DNA from: Mesorhizobium sp. B4-1-4
GTDB lineage: Bacteria; Pseudomonadota; Alphaproteobacteria; Rhizobiales; Rhizobiaceae
Assembly (NCBI RefSeq): GCF_006439395.2
Contig: NZ_CP083950.1
Coordinates: 5,197,001-5,261,000 of the forward strand
Length of the DNA: 64,000 nt
Direction of reading: 5' to 3'
A program made the position numbers and the translations under genes. The notes beneath the pieces were generated by a model. That model saw nothing but the letters and a program-made list of their open reading frames with translations, did not search any database and was not told the DNA's origin. Shown in pieces: positions 15,725-25,326 of the stretch (positions are counted from its first letter, which is position 1; each line of letters opens with the position of its first letter).

Positions 15725-17041
15725 CTATTTGCAGCCGTTTTCGGCGATCGTCGTCTTCCAGTCGGCCGCGATCCCGTCGAGCGTCTCCTTTGCCGATCCC
15801 CCATCCTTGAGCAGGTAGGGTGCCAGACGTGCGTTCATCTGATCGACGAGCTTGGCGTAGTAGGGTTCTGCCCAGAAGTCCTTCACCACGAAGAGGCTCT
15901 GATAAAACGCTTCATTGTACGGCGTAGCGTTGCGGAACTTCTCCGACTCCAGAATGTGGGCGTCGGCGGTATAGCCGCCAAGGTCCGCCCATTTCTGCTG
16001 CGTGTCGTCGCGAGCGAGCCATTCAAGGAACTTCCTGGCTTCCGCCTGTTTGCGCGAATAAGAGACGATCGAAATACCTTGGCCCCCCAGCGCCGTGAAT
16101 CGATCCCCGCCCGGTCCAGCCGGGCTGGCGAAGAATCCAGTAACGGAGGCGTTCGGATTTATCGCTGGATTCGCCAGCGCCGGAAAGAAGGCGAAGAAGT
16201 TCATACTCATTGCCGCCAGCCCCCCGGTGATCGCCAGGTCTTCCTCTCGATTGGTGGTATTACCCCAGTCCGGCGGCGTGAAGGAATAGAGTTCCTTGTA
16301 AGCCTCAAGCGCCTTGATGGCTTGCTGCGAGTTAACGATGCCTTCGACCGCACAAGTGCTGTAGTTCCCGAGCTCGCCGCCATAGCTGAACAATTCGGAC
16401 ATGAAGCCCATGATCAGCCCGTCGCCGTGCTGCTCTGTATAGATCGCGACACCATAGCGCGGTGGGTTGGCGTGCGGTCGGTAGAAGAACTCGGCGATGT
16501 CGCGCAGCTGCATCCAGGTTTTCGGCGGGGCGAGGTCGTAGCCGTACTTATCTTTGAAGGCCTTCATTTCGGCGGGATCCTCGAACCAATCCTTGCGGTA
16601 GGCCCAGCCGACCGCGTCGGCCTCGAGCGGAACGGCCCAGTAGCGTCCGCTGCCCCTTGGATATTCGGAATAATAAGTCATCGACGCCGGGGTCATGACC
16701 TTGGTCAGATCGCTCTCCTTCACGAGATCGGTCAACTCGGCGTAGTGACCCTCCGTGGCGCCGGCTCCAAGCCATTGCGAATCGCCGACGACCATGTCGT
16801 AGGAATCAGAGTGGGCATTGAACTCCATAAATGCCTTGTCTTGGAAACCGGGCCAGTTCACGGTCTCGACCGTGACCTTGACCCCGGTCTCCTTCTCATA
16901 CTCGTCGGCGAGCTCCTGCAGATAGTTGGCCGGATCCCATTCTGCCCACAGGATCGTGAGTTCGGTTGTCGCATCAGCCTGGCTGCTAGGCGGCAGCAGT
17001 GCAACGCCCGCCAACAGGCCGACCCACATTCGTTTGAGCAT
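15725..17041 (-). CDS. Extracellular solute-binding protein, sugar-type (family 1)
   Basis: The 438-residue periplasmic protein has a signal peptide (MLKRMWVGLLAGVALLPPSS) and a type-I ABC sugar-binding fold: TELTILWAEWDPANYLQELA opens the mature chain, and later segments include YDMVVGDSQWLGAG, WAVPLEADAVGWAYRKDWF and FLEWLARDDTQQKWADLGGY. No permease or ATPase gene accompanies it. The ATG at 17041 lies only 12 nt after the stop of the large cyclase-ATPase gene, so both are probably transcribed together. It may deliver substrate to a transporter elsewhere or act as a ligand sensor. The 3' end abuts the MFS remnant on the opposite strand. Confidence 0.88.
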   Translation of the reverse strand: MLKRMWVGLLAGVALLPPSSQADATTELTILWAEWDPANYLQELADEYEKETGVKVTVETVNWPGFQDKAFMEFNAHSDSYDMVVGDSQWLGAGATEGHYAELTDLVKESDLTKVMTPASMTYYSEYPRGSGRYWAVPLEADAVGWAYRKDWFEDPAEMKAFKDKYGYDLAPPKTWMQLRDIAEFFYRPHANPPRYGVAIYTEQHGDGLIMGFMSELFSYGGELGNYSTCAVEGIVNSQQAIKALEAYKELYSFTPPDWGNTTNREEDLAITGGLAAMSMNFFAFFPALANPAINPNASVTGFFASPAGPGGDRFTALGGQGISIVSYSRKQAEARKFLEWLARDDTQQKWADLGGYTADAHILESEKFRNATPYNEAFYQSLFVVKDFWAEPYYAKLVDQMNARLAPYLLKDGGSAKETLDGIAADWKTTIAENGCK

Positions 17042-17052
17042 GGCTCTCCTCC

Positions 17053-20000
17053 CTAGGGCACCGCGGTCGCTCCTTGCGGAAGCCGTTGCAGCAGGCGTCC
17101 GGCCTCCATCAGGTCAGGCGTGTCGAGGCCTTCGTTGAATGCCGCATAGACCGGTGCGAGCAACTCTCGCGCCTCCTTGTCGCGGCCGTGGTTGGCCCAA
17201 AGTCCCGCGAGGCGAAAAGCGGCCCTCAACTCGGCCAGTATCGCGCGCTGCTCACGGGCGGCGGCCAGAGATTGCCGCAAAGGGTCTTCGGCGGCGTCGC
17301 CGCGCGGGTCCAGCCGTGACAGCAACTCTCCTTTCGCACTCAACAACTCGGGCAGCTGATATGTGGAGCCTGATTTGGCGAGCGTGTCGAACGCCTGCTC
17401 CAGAACGGCCAGTCCCTCGCTTGCGTCGCCGCGCTCGCCGCAGGCCCGCGCTAGCGCGCACAGATAAGCGGCCATCCCCATGTCGGCGCCGGTCGCGGCC
17501 ATCGCCGCGATCCCATCACGCATCTCGCCAATCCCATCGTCCAACGCACCCAGACCGGCAAGCGCCCAGCCGAAGAAGGCGCGAGCCTGCCCCAGCAGCA
17601 GCGGGAGGGCGAACTCGGTACACACCGCAATGGCTTTTTCAGCCCAGCGTCGCGCCTTTCCGGGCTCTCGCCGAAGGAGGTGGACAACGCCGAGGGCCAT
17701 CTGTGCCTGGGCCAAGCTAAGGGGATGCGAGTCGCGCTGGGCCAGAGCGACAGCTTCCCTTGCCTGCCGGATCGCCTTGTCAGGCTTGCCGCATATGCAG
17801 AGCATCTGCGCGTGGAACGACCTGCAACAGACGCCGGGATCGTGCCCAGTATAGCCCCACGCAAGGTGGCGATGCCGCTCGTAGTCGTAGGTTTCAAGGC
17901 CATATCTGACAAACGGTTCAGCGGACTCGTACCTGCCGAGATAGAAATTGACGCCCCAGAGTTGATGGTGTGCCTCCAGCAGGTACTCAGAATCGCCGGA
18001 TGCCTCGGCGAGCTCCACCCCGAGCGTCTTGCACTGCATGGCAAGAGCTTCGGCGGCGCGCAGGTCGCCCGAGATGGTACGGCAGCCACTCTCGCCGCGC
18101 ACCGCTGCGAACAGCTTGACTTTGTCGCCGAGCCGCGCGGCAAGGTCCCGCGCGGTCGAAAATGCCTGCAGGGGCTCCGGGGCGGCCCAACCTTTGGCGG
18201 GGACAAGAGCCGAGCCCATCGCCGTCCACAGTGAAACTTCCTGCCTGAGCCGGGTCTCGGAAGCGGGCAGTGACGCTGTAAGCTCGAGCCCCTTGGCGAA
18301 GTGAGCTGCGGCCTCGCGGTTGGCAGACCTTGCCATCGCGCGCTGCCCCGCCCGCAGCCACCATGGCACGCCCTCACCCGCCTGGCCGGCCAGCGTGTAA
18401 TGCTGCGCGACGGTTTCGGGTTCGGCTTCGGCGATTTCGGCGAACTCGGCTTCGAGCGCTGCAGCAATCCTGCCATGGATTTGCTGGCGCCGGCTCTTCA
18501 GCAGGCTCTGGTAGGCGGTGTCGCGCACCAGCGCATGCTTGAACGTATAGGTCGCCTCCGGCGCGACGCCGCCGCGAAACACCAGTTCGGCTTGTTCGAG
18601 CTGGTGGAGCGCATCGTCGAGCCGCGCCTGGTCCGCACCGCTCACCGCAGCGAGCAGCCGGTGGCCGAAGATGCGCCCGATGCAGGCACCGATCTGGGCC
18701 GTCTCTTTGACCGGCGACAGCCGGTCGAGGCGCGCCATCAGCGAGTCCTGCAGGGTCGAGGGAATTGCCAGGTTGGGCAGCGGCCCTATCGCGAGATAGC
18801 GCCCGTCGGCCTCTAGTAGCTGCCCGGAATCGAGGACTGTCCGCGTCAGCTCCTCGACGAACAGCGGTACACCTTCCGTGTTGGCCAGGATCCTGTCGGC
18901 AATATCGGGCGGCAGCTTTCTGTTGCCTGCAACGCGCTCTATGATCGCTATGCCGTGTTCCTGTTCGAGCCGTCCGAGCAGCACTGTCTCCACAGACGAT
19001 AGCGCCGTCCAGTGCGGCTCGAATTCCGGTCGTGCCGTCACCACCAACAGGGCGCGCAGGCCGGCGAGCCGCTCAACCAGCATCCCGAGCCACTCTGCCG
19101 TCGTCGGGTCTATCCAGTGGGCGTCTTCGACCAGCACAAGCGCCGGCTTGTTCGCCGACGCCTCGACCAGCCGTATCAACGCCGCCAGCGTGCGCGCCCT
19201 GAGTGTCGGCGCGGGCAGTCTGGGCGGCTGGTAGCGTCCGCCTGGGTCGATCGACAATAGGATCGCCAGCAGCGGCAGCGCCTCGTCCGTCTCCATATGG
19301 AGCCTGGCGAGCAGTGCCCTGAGTTTGTCGAACCTGCTATCGGCACTGTCGTCACTGAGGAAACCCGCCGCTCGCTCGATATGCGCTATGAGAGGATGCA
19401 GCGCGCTGTTCGTATGATAGGCGGAGCAGAAGAAGCGCAGCTCGGCATGCGGTTCGGTGGCAACCCGCTCCGCGAGCGCCGCAATCAGGCGCGACTTGCC
19501 GATGCCCGCCTCGCCACTGAGCAGAACGACCCGACCCTCTGCCGCTGTCGCGCGGTGCCAGCGTTCGAGCAGGAGTGCCAGCTCAGGGTCCCGCCCGACC
19601 AGAGGTGCAAGCACGGCGTGCCGCGCTTCGAACCGGCTTTCGGCGGCTGTTTCGCCGACGACGCGCCGGCACCGCACCGGAGCGGCAAAGCCCTTCAAAG
19701 GGCGCTCACCGAGGTCGGCTGTCGCGAACAGCCCCGCAACCAGCTTTTGCGTCGTGTCGGCGATGATGACTGCGCCTGGCTCTGCGAGTGCCTGCAGCCG
19801 GGCCGCGAGGTTGGGCGTGTCTCCGACAACGGCTTCCTCTTGTGCAGCGCCTTCGCCGATCAGGTCGCCGACGACCACCAGTCCCGTGGCGATGCCGACG
19901 CGCGCCGCTAGCGGCTTGCCGCCGGGCGCGGTCAGCCGGCCGGTGGCGGAAGCGGCGGCGAGGCCGGCTCGCACCGCGCGCTCGGCGTCATCCTCGTGCG

Positions 20001-20433
20001 CCTGTGGCCAGCCGAAATAGGCGAGCACGCCGTCGCCCATCAGCTTGGCGACGCGCCCGTCGTAGCGAGCGATCTCTCGCGCAACCACCTGCTGATAGGC
20101 GCGAATGACCTCGCGCATGTCTTCCGGGTCGAGCGCCTGCGCAAGCTCGGTCGAGCCAACGAGGTCGACGAACATCACAGTGAGTTGCCGTCGCTCTGCG
20201 CGAGAATCCGAAGGGGCGGGCGGGGGCTGGGCCGTTGTGGGCCGGGTCGGACTCTCGGCGAGGGCCGCAATGGCGCTGAGCAATTTGCGCCGATGGCCAA
20301 TCGACATGACCCCGAGCGCCGTCAGGTCGTCGGCGGTCAGGCTCGGGAGCACCTCTTCATCGATATCTTGGCTGCCGAAGGCGTCGGCATACTCGCCGAG
20401 ACCGAGGCTCACCAGCCATGCTCGAATATCCAC
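17053..20433 (-). CDS. SAM domain - class III adenylate/guanylate cyclase - AAA ATPase - TPR signalling protein
   Basis: The 1126-residue multidomain protein carries a SAM domain at 1-60 (MDIRAWLVSLGLGEYADAF), a class III nucleotide cyclase at about 80-260, a P-loop ATPase (Walker A GEAGIGKS at 307-314; LVLVEDAHWIDPTTAEWL as Walker B/sensor region) and a long C-terminal helical TPR-like region. Cyclase metal residues are in MFVDLVGST (Asp90) and LMGDGVLAYFG (Asp134); Lys130 and the VVGDTPNLAARLQ motif (Asn208, Arg212) look intact, so it should be active. GTG at 20433 follows GGGAG at good spacing and gives the normal SAM opening. It makes cyclic nucleotide in response to an unknown input and is followed 12 nt later by a solute-binding protein. 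Confidence 0.92.
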   Translation of the reverse strand: MDIRAWLVSLGLGEYADAFGSQDIDEEVLPSLTADDLTALGVMSIGHRRKLLSAIAALAESPTRPTTAQPPPAPSDSRAERRQLTVMFVDLVGSTELAQALDPEDMREVIRAYQQVVAREIARYDGRVAKLMGDGVLAYFGWPQAHEDDAERAVRAGLAAASATGRLTAPGGKPLAARVGIATGLVVVGDLIGEGAAQEEAVVGDTPNLAARLQALAEPGAVIIADTTQKLVAGLFATADLGERPLKGFAAPVRCRRVVGETAAESRFEARHAVLAPLVGRDPELALLLERWHRATAAEGRVVLLSGEAGIGKSRLIAALAERVATEPHAELRFFCSAYHTNSALHPLIAHIERAAGFLSDDSADSRFDKLRALLARLHMETDEALPLLAILLSIDPGGRYQPPRLPAPTLRARTLAALIRLVEASANKPALVLVEDAHWIDPTTAEWLGMLVERLAGLRALLVVTARPEFEPHWTALSSVETVLLGRLEQEHGIAIIERVAGNRKLPPDIADRILANTEGVPLFVEELTRTVLDSGQLLEADGRYLAIGPLPNLAIPSTLQDSLMARLDRLSPVKETAQIGACIGRIFGHRLLAAVSGADQARLDDALHQLEQAELVFRGGVAPEATYTFKHALVRDTAYQSLLKSRRQQIHGRIAAALEAEFAEIAEAEPETVAQHYTLAGQAGEGVPWWLRAGQRAMARSANREAAAHFAKGLELTASLPASETRLRQEVSLWTAMGSALVPAKGWAAPEPLQAFSTARDLAARLGDKVKLFAAVRGESGCRTISGDLRAAEALAMQCKTLGVELAEASGDSEYLLEAHHQLWGVNFYLGRYESAEPFVRYGLETYDYERHRHLAWGYTGHDPGVCCRSFHAQMLCICGKPDKAIRQAREAVALAQRDSHPLSLAQAQMALGVVHLLRREPGKARRWAEKAIAVCTEFALPLLLGQARAFFGWALAGLGALDDGIGEMRDGIAAMAATGADMGMAAYLCALARACGERGDASEGLAVLEQAFDTLAKSGSTYQLPELLSAKGELLSRLDPRGDAAEDPLRQSLAAAREQRAILAELRAAFRLAGLWANHGRDKEARELLAPVYAAFNEGLDTPDLMEAGRLLQRLPQGATAVP

Positions 20434-20652
20434 GTGCCTACTCCCAGGCGGTGGAAGCTTTGCCCGAGCACTATATCGCAAACACTAAGTAGGGTCGCGC
20501 CTCTTATGCGAGGAGCAGTATCATCTTTGGGCCGCCCACAAGTCAGTCGAGTTGAGCCGTCCAGGCGTCTTCTTCGGGTCGGAAGCAGACGCAGATGCCC
20601 AGTTTTGTTCCAGTGCTGGGGAAAATGTCGCGCCAAATCAGTATGTCACGAT

Positions 20653-20729
20653 TGGCGCGCCCGAAGAGATTCGAACTCCTGACCCCCAGATTCGTAGTCT
20701 GGTGCTCTATCCAGCTGAGCTACGGGCGC
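20653..20729 (-). tRNA. tRNA-Arg (anticodon ACG)
   Basis: The minus strand folds into a full cloverleaf. The acceptor stem pairs GCGCCCG with CGGGCGC, the D arm contains TAGCTCAGCTGG, the anticodon stem CCAGA/TCTGG encloses the loop CTACGAA with anticodon ACG (wobble A34, normally edited to inosine), and the T arm holds GTTCGAATC. The mature 74-nt body is 20656-20729, and the 3' CCA is encoded at 20655-20653. No clear terminator follows. The flanks to 20434 and 20988 hold no gene I can support. Confidence 0.97.
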
Positions 20730-20988
20730 GCAACAGGCCGTGTTTTCAACGGCCCGCGATCCGATCCGAAAGACCGGCCGCGAATGTGTGCAGTTCCCTA
20801 ACGACTGAAATCGCGAAAAGCAAGCCGATCCGGCAAAAGTTTTGTCGCGGTCCTGTCATCCAGCGATGACGGCCCCGATTCCGGGGCTTTGAGGCTGTCG
20901 AGAGCCGGTCTGGTTTCAAACTGGGAGGAAAGGAGCTCTCGGGGAAGGTCATCGAAGTGTCACGTCCGACGCGCCTCGGCGCAAGCGG

Positions 20989-22476
20989 TCACGCTGGGCG
21001 GCGCAGGCTGCCTCGGGCCTGGTCGAGCCGCACCGGCTGGTCGGGGATGGTCACGGCGAAAGTGGTGCGCCCGCCAATGCTCTCGACCAGCTCCACCGTG
21101 CCGCCATGCGCCCGGATCAGTTCATGCGCGATCGCCAGGCCAAGGCCGGTTCCGCCGCTGCGCGCCGAGCCGCGGAATGCCGCGAACAGGTTCTCGCGCG
21201 CTTTCGGCGGCAGGCCGGGGCCGGTGTCGGTGACGGCGATGCGGCTGACGCTGCCTATCCGCTCGGCCGACACGGCCAGCCGGCGCACGACGGCGCTCTC
21301 GGTGTCGGCCGCCATCGCCTGCACCGCGTTGCGGCACAGATTGGTCAGCACCCGGAACAACTGGTCGGAATCGGCATCCACCTCGAACGCCGTCTCGACG
21401 GCGTTGATGAACTCGATGCCCTGTTCGATGTCGAGCAGGCCATGCACGTCCTCGACCAGCTGGCGCAGCCTCACCCGGCGGCGCGAAGGTGGCGGCTCCT
21501 GCGTGCGGCCATAGGCCAGCACGCCTTCCGAATAGGAGACGGCCCGGTCGAGCGTGCGCAGAAGCTTCGGCGCGAAGGCCTGCACGGTCGGATCCTTGAC
21601 CTGGCGCAGGCGGTCCGAAATCAGTTGCGCCGAGGACAGGATGTTGCGCATGTCGTGGTTGATCTTCGACACGGCAAGGCCAAGGTCGGCCAGGTGCTTC
21701 TGTTCGGAAAGCATCTTTTGCAGCCGTATCTGCATCTGCGACAGCTCGCGTTCGGCGACGCCGATTTCGTCGGCGCGGTCGGCGGGATGGATGATGCGCG
21801 CAGGGTCGTCGGGGGCCTCGGAGAAGGTCAGCATCGAGCGCGTCATGGTGCGGATCGGCCCGATCATGATCAGGTCGATCGCGGCATAGACCAGCATGGC
21901 CGTGAACAGCGAGATCAGCAGCGAGACGAAGGCGACGTTGCGCGAATAGATCAGCATGGCCTTGCGCAGACTGTAGTCCGGCATGATCAGCTCGAATTCC
22001 TTGTCGCTCTCGCCGACCGGCCCGAAAACGCGCAGCATGCGGTCGCCGCCGAAGAACAGCGTGTCGAGCGCGCCGGTCATGCCCTTGATCATGCCGACAT
22101 TGGCGAGGTCGATATGGGAATCGACCTGCGGCGGCATGTCGGCCACCACCAGAAGCCGCGACACGCCGCCGTCGCGCACCGCGATCGCCTTGGCGCCGAT
22201 CGCCATCAGCACGTCGTTCTGGGCCGCGCGCGACAAGGAGGTCGATTCGCCCTGCACCAGCACGATCGACACGGCGGCGGCGGTGCTCAGCCGCTCCTTG
22301 AGCCAGCTCAACCGGTAGCTGGCGATCCAGGGCAGGAAGATGAGCACTTCGGCCAGCAGCACGAAAACGATCGTCAGCAGCAGCAGCTTTGTCGACAGTC
22401 CGCGCGACAGCGGCACCGTGCGGACGGCGGCTGGCGCCGTTCCGGTCCCTTCACCCGCTTGGCTGGTTTCGCTCAT
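20989..22476 (-). CDS. Membrane-bound sensor histidine kinase
   Basis: The 495-residue inner-membrane kinase has helices at about 30-50 and 181-204, which enclose a periplasmic sensor region of about 130 residues. A HAMP-like linker follows with DRADEIGVAERELSQMQ. The dimerisation/phosphoacceptor motif is SKINHDMRNILSS with His274; HDMRN is a variant typical of alphaproteobacterial kinases. The ATPase domain carries the N box NLCRNAVQAM, G1 DTGPGLPP and G2 GGTGLGLAIA. No response regulator lies beside it, so it is an orphan kinase here. It is divergent from rpmH, with about 280 bp between. Confidence 0.92.
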   Translation of the reverse strand: MSETSQAGEGTGTAPAAVRTVPLSRGLSTKLLLLTIVFVLLAEVLIFLPWIASYRLSWLKERLSTAAAVSIVLVQGESTSLSRAAQNDVLMAIGAKAIAVRDGGVSRLLVVADMPPQVDSHIDLANVGMIKGMTGALDTLFFGGDRMLRVFGPVGESDKEFELIMPDYSLRKAMLIYSRNVAFVSLLISLFTAMLVYAAIDLIMIGPIRTMTRSMLTFSEAPDDPARIIHPADRADEIGVAERELSQMQIRLQKMLSEQKHLADLGLAVSKINHDMRNILSSAQLISDRLRQVKDPTVQAFAPKLLRTLDRAVSYSEGVLAYGRTQEPPPSRRRVRLRQLVEDVHGLLDIEQGIEFINAVETAFEVDADSDQLFRVLTNLCRNAVQAMAADTESAVVRRLAVSAERIGSVSRIAVTDTGPGLPPKARENLFAAFRGSARSGGTGLGLAIAHELIRAHGGTVELVESIGGRTTFAVTIPDQPVRLDQARGSLRRPA

Positions 22477-22605
22477 GCGACTCTGTCTTCACAATCACTT
22501 GATCAGCCAAGATTAGGCGATTACGGCTTTTTTGCCAATTTTATCCTTGGTCGGAACATTAAATTTGCGCCAGATGGCCTGCCGCCTTGGCGAGACGACG
22601 CCGGA

Positions 22606-22634
22606 TTGACTTTAAAAACCCTTCTTTCTATAAG
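22606..22634 (+). promoter_or_regulatory. Sigma-70-type promoter for rpmH-rnpA-yidC
   Basis: A -35 element TTGACT at 22606-22611 and a -10 element TATAAG at 22629-22634 are separated by exactly 17 bp. They lie about 120 nt upstream of the rpmH start. This is the best match to a housekeeping promoter that I see in the window, as expected for ribosomal-protein expression. Confidence 0.75.
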
Positions 22635-22755
22635 CCCGCTCACGCTCGGGCCATTCGTCCCGGCGCGGTTTCGATCGCGCCAAAACCGGCCCGGCAAAGC
22701 TCCTGTTACAAAGTGACAGAATCAAGAAGGGCCGCACCCCGCGGTATTAAAACAA

Positions 22756-22890
22756 ATGAAGCGTACCTACCAACCGTCCAAACTCGTCCGCAAACGTCGG
22801 CACGGCTTCCGTGCCCGCATGGCCACCAAGGGTGGCCGTGGCGTCGTCGCGGCTCGCCGCAACCGCGGCCGCAAGCGGCTCAGCGCCTAA
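22756..22890 (+). CDS. rpmH: 50S ribosomal protein L34
   Basis: The 44-residue, very basic protein reads MKRTYQPSKLVRKRRHGFRA and continues RMATKGGRG and RKRLSA, the canonical bacterial L34 sequence and length. It is a structural component of the large ribosomal subunit. It is followed 14 nt later by rnpA, the usual rpmH-rnpA pair, behind a near-consensus promoter about 120 nt upstream. Confidence 0.98.
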   Translation: MKRTYQPSKLVRKRRHGFRARMATKGGRGVVAARRNRGRKRLSA

Positions 22891-22904
22891 GCGAGACGAG
22901 ATCG

Positions 22905-23258
22905 TTGCCCGCAACCGGCAAGCCAGTGGGGCAAAATCCCAAGCGGCTTCTGAAGCGCGCGGAATTCCTGGCCGTCCGCCGTGGTGAAAAGCGCCGCGGG
23001 CGGTTCTTCCTCGTCGAGGTCCTCGACCGCGACGACGGCGGGATGCCGCGTGTCGGCTACACCGTCACCAAGAAGGTCGGCAAAGCCGTTGTGCGCAACC
23101 GCATCAGGCGGCGGCTGAAAGAAGCCGTCCGCGTCCACGCGGCCGATGACATGATGCCCGGCAATGATTATGTCATCGTCGGGCGCGACGATGCGCTGCG
23201 CGCCCCCTTCGGCCAGTTGAAGGCCGAACTCTCCCGCCGACTTCGCGGAACACGATAG
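22905..23258 (+). CDS. rnpA: Ribonuclease P protein component
   Basis: The roughly 117-residue basic protein binds the RNase P RNA and helps mature tRNA 5' ends. Family landmarks are PKRLLKRAEFLAV near the N-terminus, RVGYTVTKKVGKAVVRNRIR, the signature RNxxRRRLKEA helix, and DYVIVGRDDAL. The start is uncertain between TTG at 22905, used here, and GTG at 22926; neither has a strong Shine-Dalgarno sequence. It lies between rpmH and yidC, 14 nt before the yidC start. A yidD gene, common between rnpA and yidC elsewhere, is not present. Confidence 0.95.
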   Translation: MPATGKPVGQNPKRLLKRAEFLAVRRGEKRRGRFFLVEVLDRDDGGMPRVGYTVTKKVGKAVVRNRIRRRLKEAVRVHAADDMMPGNDYVIVGRDDALRAPFGQLKAELSRRLRGTR

Positions 23259-23272
23259 GCCAAAGGCTCTCG

Positions 23273-25087
23273 ATGGAAAACAACCGGAACTTCTTCATCA
23301 CCATCGCGCTGTCGGTGCTGATCCTGACTTTGTGGCAGGTTTTCTACATGAACCCGCGCGTCGAACAGCAGCGCGAGGCCGCCAAGGTCGAGCAGCAGCG
23401 CGTGCAAGAGCAGAAGAAGGCGGCCGAGGCCGTCAATCCGGGGGCTGGAACGCCGGCGCCGGCGCCGGGCAGCATTCCCAACGCGCCCGGCGGTGATGCC
23501 GTCACGGCTGCCAGCCGCGATCAGGCCTTGGCGGCTTCCAAGCGCGTCAAGATCGACACGCCGAGCCTGATGGGTTCGATCAACCTGACCGGCGCACGCC
23601 TCGACGACCTCAGGCTCAAGCACTACACCGAAACCGTCGACAAGAATTCGCCCGAGATCGAGCTTCTCAACCCGCAGGTCCTGCCCACCGGCTATTTCGC
23701 CGAGATCGGTTTCGTGGGCAACGACAAGACGGGCACGGTACCGGGTGCGGAAACTGTGTGGAGCGTGGACGGCAACCCGACGCTGACCCCCTCGACGCCG
23801 GTGACGCTCACCTACACCAATGACAAGGGCCTGACCTTCAAGCGTACGGTATCCGTCGACAATGACTACATGTTCACGGTCTCGGACACGGTGCAGAACT
23901 CAGGCAGCAGCGCGGTTTCGCTGTTCAACTACGGCCGTGTCACGCGCTATGACAAGCCGGCCGTCGCCAGCACCTACGTGCTACATGAAGGCCTGATCGG
24001 CGTTACCGGCACCGAGGGTCTGGCGGAATACAAATACTCCAAGATCGAGTCGGACAAGCAGATCACGCCGGGCAAGTCGACCGACGGCTGGCTCGGCATT
24101 ACCGACAAATACTGGGCCGTCACCTTGGTACCGACCGAGAAGCAGCCTTTCCAGCCGCGCTACGCCTATTTCGAGGATGGCCGCCATCGCTATCAGTCCG
24201 ACTTCCTGACCGACCCGATCAACGTCGAGGCCGGCCAGTCGGCGACCGTCGAGACGGAAATCTTCGCCGGCGCCAAGGAAGTCGCCAAGATCAATGCCTA
24301 TGAGGCGGACCGCCACATTCGCCAGTTCAACCTTGTGATCGACTGGGGCTGGTTCTACTTCATCACCAAGCCGATGTTCTGGCTGATCGATACGCTCTAC
24401 AAATTCTTCGGCAATTTCGGCCTGGCGATCCTCGCCACCACCGTCATCGTCAAAGCCATCTTCTTCCCGCTCGCCAACAAGTCCTATGCGTCGATGGCGA
24501 ACATGAAGAAGGTGCAGCCGAAGATGCTCGAAATCCGCGAGAAATACGCGGACGACAAGATGAAGCAGCAGCAGGCGATGATGGAGCTCTACAAGACCGA
24601 GAAGATCAATCCGCTTGCCGGCTGCTGGCCGGTGGCGCTGCAGATCCCGGTCTTCTTCTCACTCTACAAGGTGCTCTACATCACCATCGAGATGCGGCAC
24701 GCGCCATTCTTCGGCTGGATCCACGATCTTGCGGCGCCCGATCCGACGTCGATCTTCAACCTGTTCGGTCTGCTGCCCTTCGCGGCACCTGCATTCCTGC
24801 CGCATATGGGCGCCTGGGCGGTTGTCATGGGCATCACCATGTTCCTGCAGATGCGCATGAACCCGACGCCGCCGGACCCGACGCAGGCCGCGATCTTCAC
24901 CTGGATGCCGGTGATCTTCACCTTCATGATGGGCAGTTTCCCGGCCGGCCTCGTCATCTACTGGGCCTGGAACAACACGCTGTCGATCCTGCAGCAGGGC
25001 GTGATCATGAAACGCCAGGGCGCCAAGATCGAACTGTGGGACAATCTGATGGCCCTGTTCCGCAAGAAACCGTCGCCGGCGGAATAG
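23273..25087 (+). CDS. yidC: Membrane protein insertase YidC
   Basis: The 604-residue inner-membrane insertase and chaperone works with or without SecYEG. Residues 1-27 (MENNRNFFITIALSVLILTL) form the N-terminal helix found in Gram-negative members. A large periplasmic beta-rich domain spans about 50-350. The conserved core begins near residue 360 with FGLAILATTVIVKAIFFPLA, then the cytoplasmic hairpin MANMKKVQPKMLEIREKYAD, NPLAGCWPVALQIPVFFSLY and the final MGSFPAGLVIYWAWNNTLSI. Length and order match Rhizobiales YidC. ATG at 23273 lies 14 nt after rnpA. The following 380 bp contain no supported gene but hold a possible stress promoter. Confidence 0.98.
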   Translation: MENNRNFFITIALSVLILTLWQVFYMNPRVEQQREAAKVEQQRVQEQKKAAEAVNPGAGTPAPAPGSIPNAPGGDAVTAASRDQALAASKRVKIDTPSLMGSINLTGARLDDLRLKHYTETVDKNSPEIELLNPQVLPTGYFAEIGFVGNDKTGTVPGAETVWSVDGNPTLTPSTPVTLTYTNDKGLTFKRTVSVDNDYMFTVSDTVQNSGSSAVSLFNYGRVTRYDKPAVASTYVLHEGLIGVTGTEGLAEYKYSKIESDKQITPGKSTDGWLGITDKYWAVTLVPTEKQPFQPRYAYFEDGRHRYQSDFLTDPINVEAGQSATVETEIFAGAKEVAKINAYEADRHIRQFNLVIDWGWFYFITKPMFWLIDTLYKFFGNFGLAILATTVIVKAIFFPLANKSYASMANMKKVQPKMLEIREKYADDKMKQQQAMMELYKTEKINPLAGCWPVALQIPVFFSLYKVLYITIEMRHAPFFGWIHDLAAPDPTSIFNLFGLLPFAAPAFLPHMGAWAVVMGITMFLQMRMNPTPPDPTQAAIFTWMPVIFTFMMGSFPAGLVIYWAWNNTLSILQQGVIMKRQGAKIELWDNLMALFRKKPSPAE

Positions 25088-25326
25088 AGGGCTTCTTTGG
25101 CAAAGAGCCCGCCCCGGCAAACCGAACCATAAAGTTGGGCGGTTTGGACCAGAGCAGATTTGATGGCTGGGTCCTGTGTTCTACAGGGCTCAGCCTTTAG
25201 TTTCAGTGATGCAGCGCGCGACGCCGTGGCCCGGCAAGCGATGGGGACAAGGGACCGAGCCGGCATCTTCCTCGCCTCCCCCTCATTACCGCAAATCGAA
25301 CCTCGCTACTGCCGGATTGTCCGTAT

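Noticed and set aside
20865..20895. GCCCCG / CGGGGC hairpin downstream of the histidine kinase gene as a terminator
   Set aside because: The stem is short and no T-tract follows on the strand of either neighbouring gene.
21106..22716. Long open frame opposite the histidine kinase gene
   Set aside because: The product is Gln/Arg/His-rich with no domain; the kinase motifs are all on the other strand.
22500..22760. Possible replication origin near rpmH
   Set aside because: rpmH neighbours dnaA and oriC in many bacteria, but no dnaA gene or DnaA-box cluster is visible here, and Rhizobiales chromosomal origins usually lie elsewhere.
25091..25115. GGGCTTCTTTG / CAAAGAGCCC inverted repeat after yidC as a terminator
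   Set aside because: The loop would be a single base, with one bulge, and no T-run follows.
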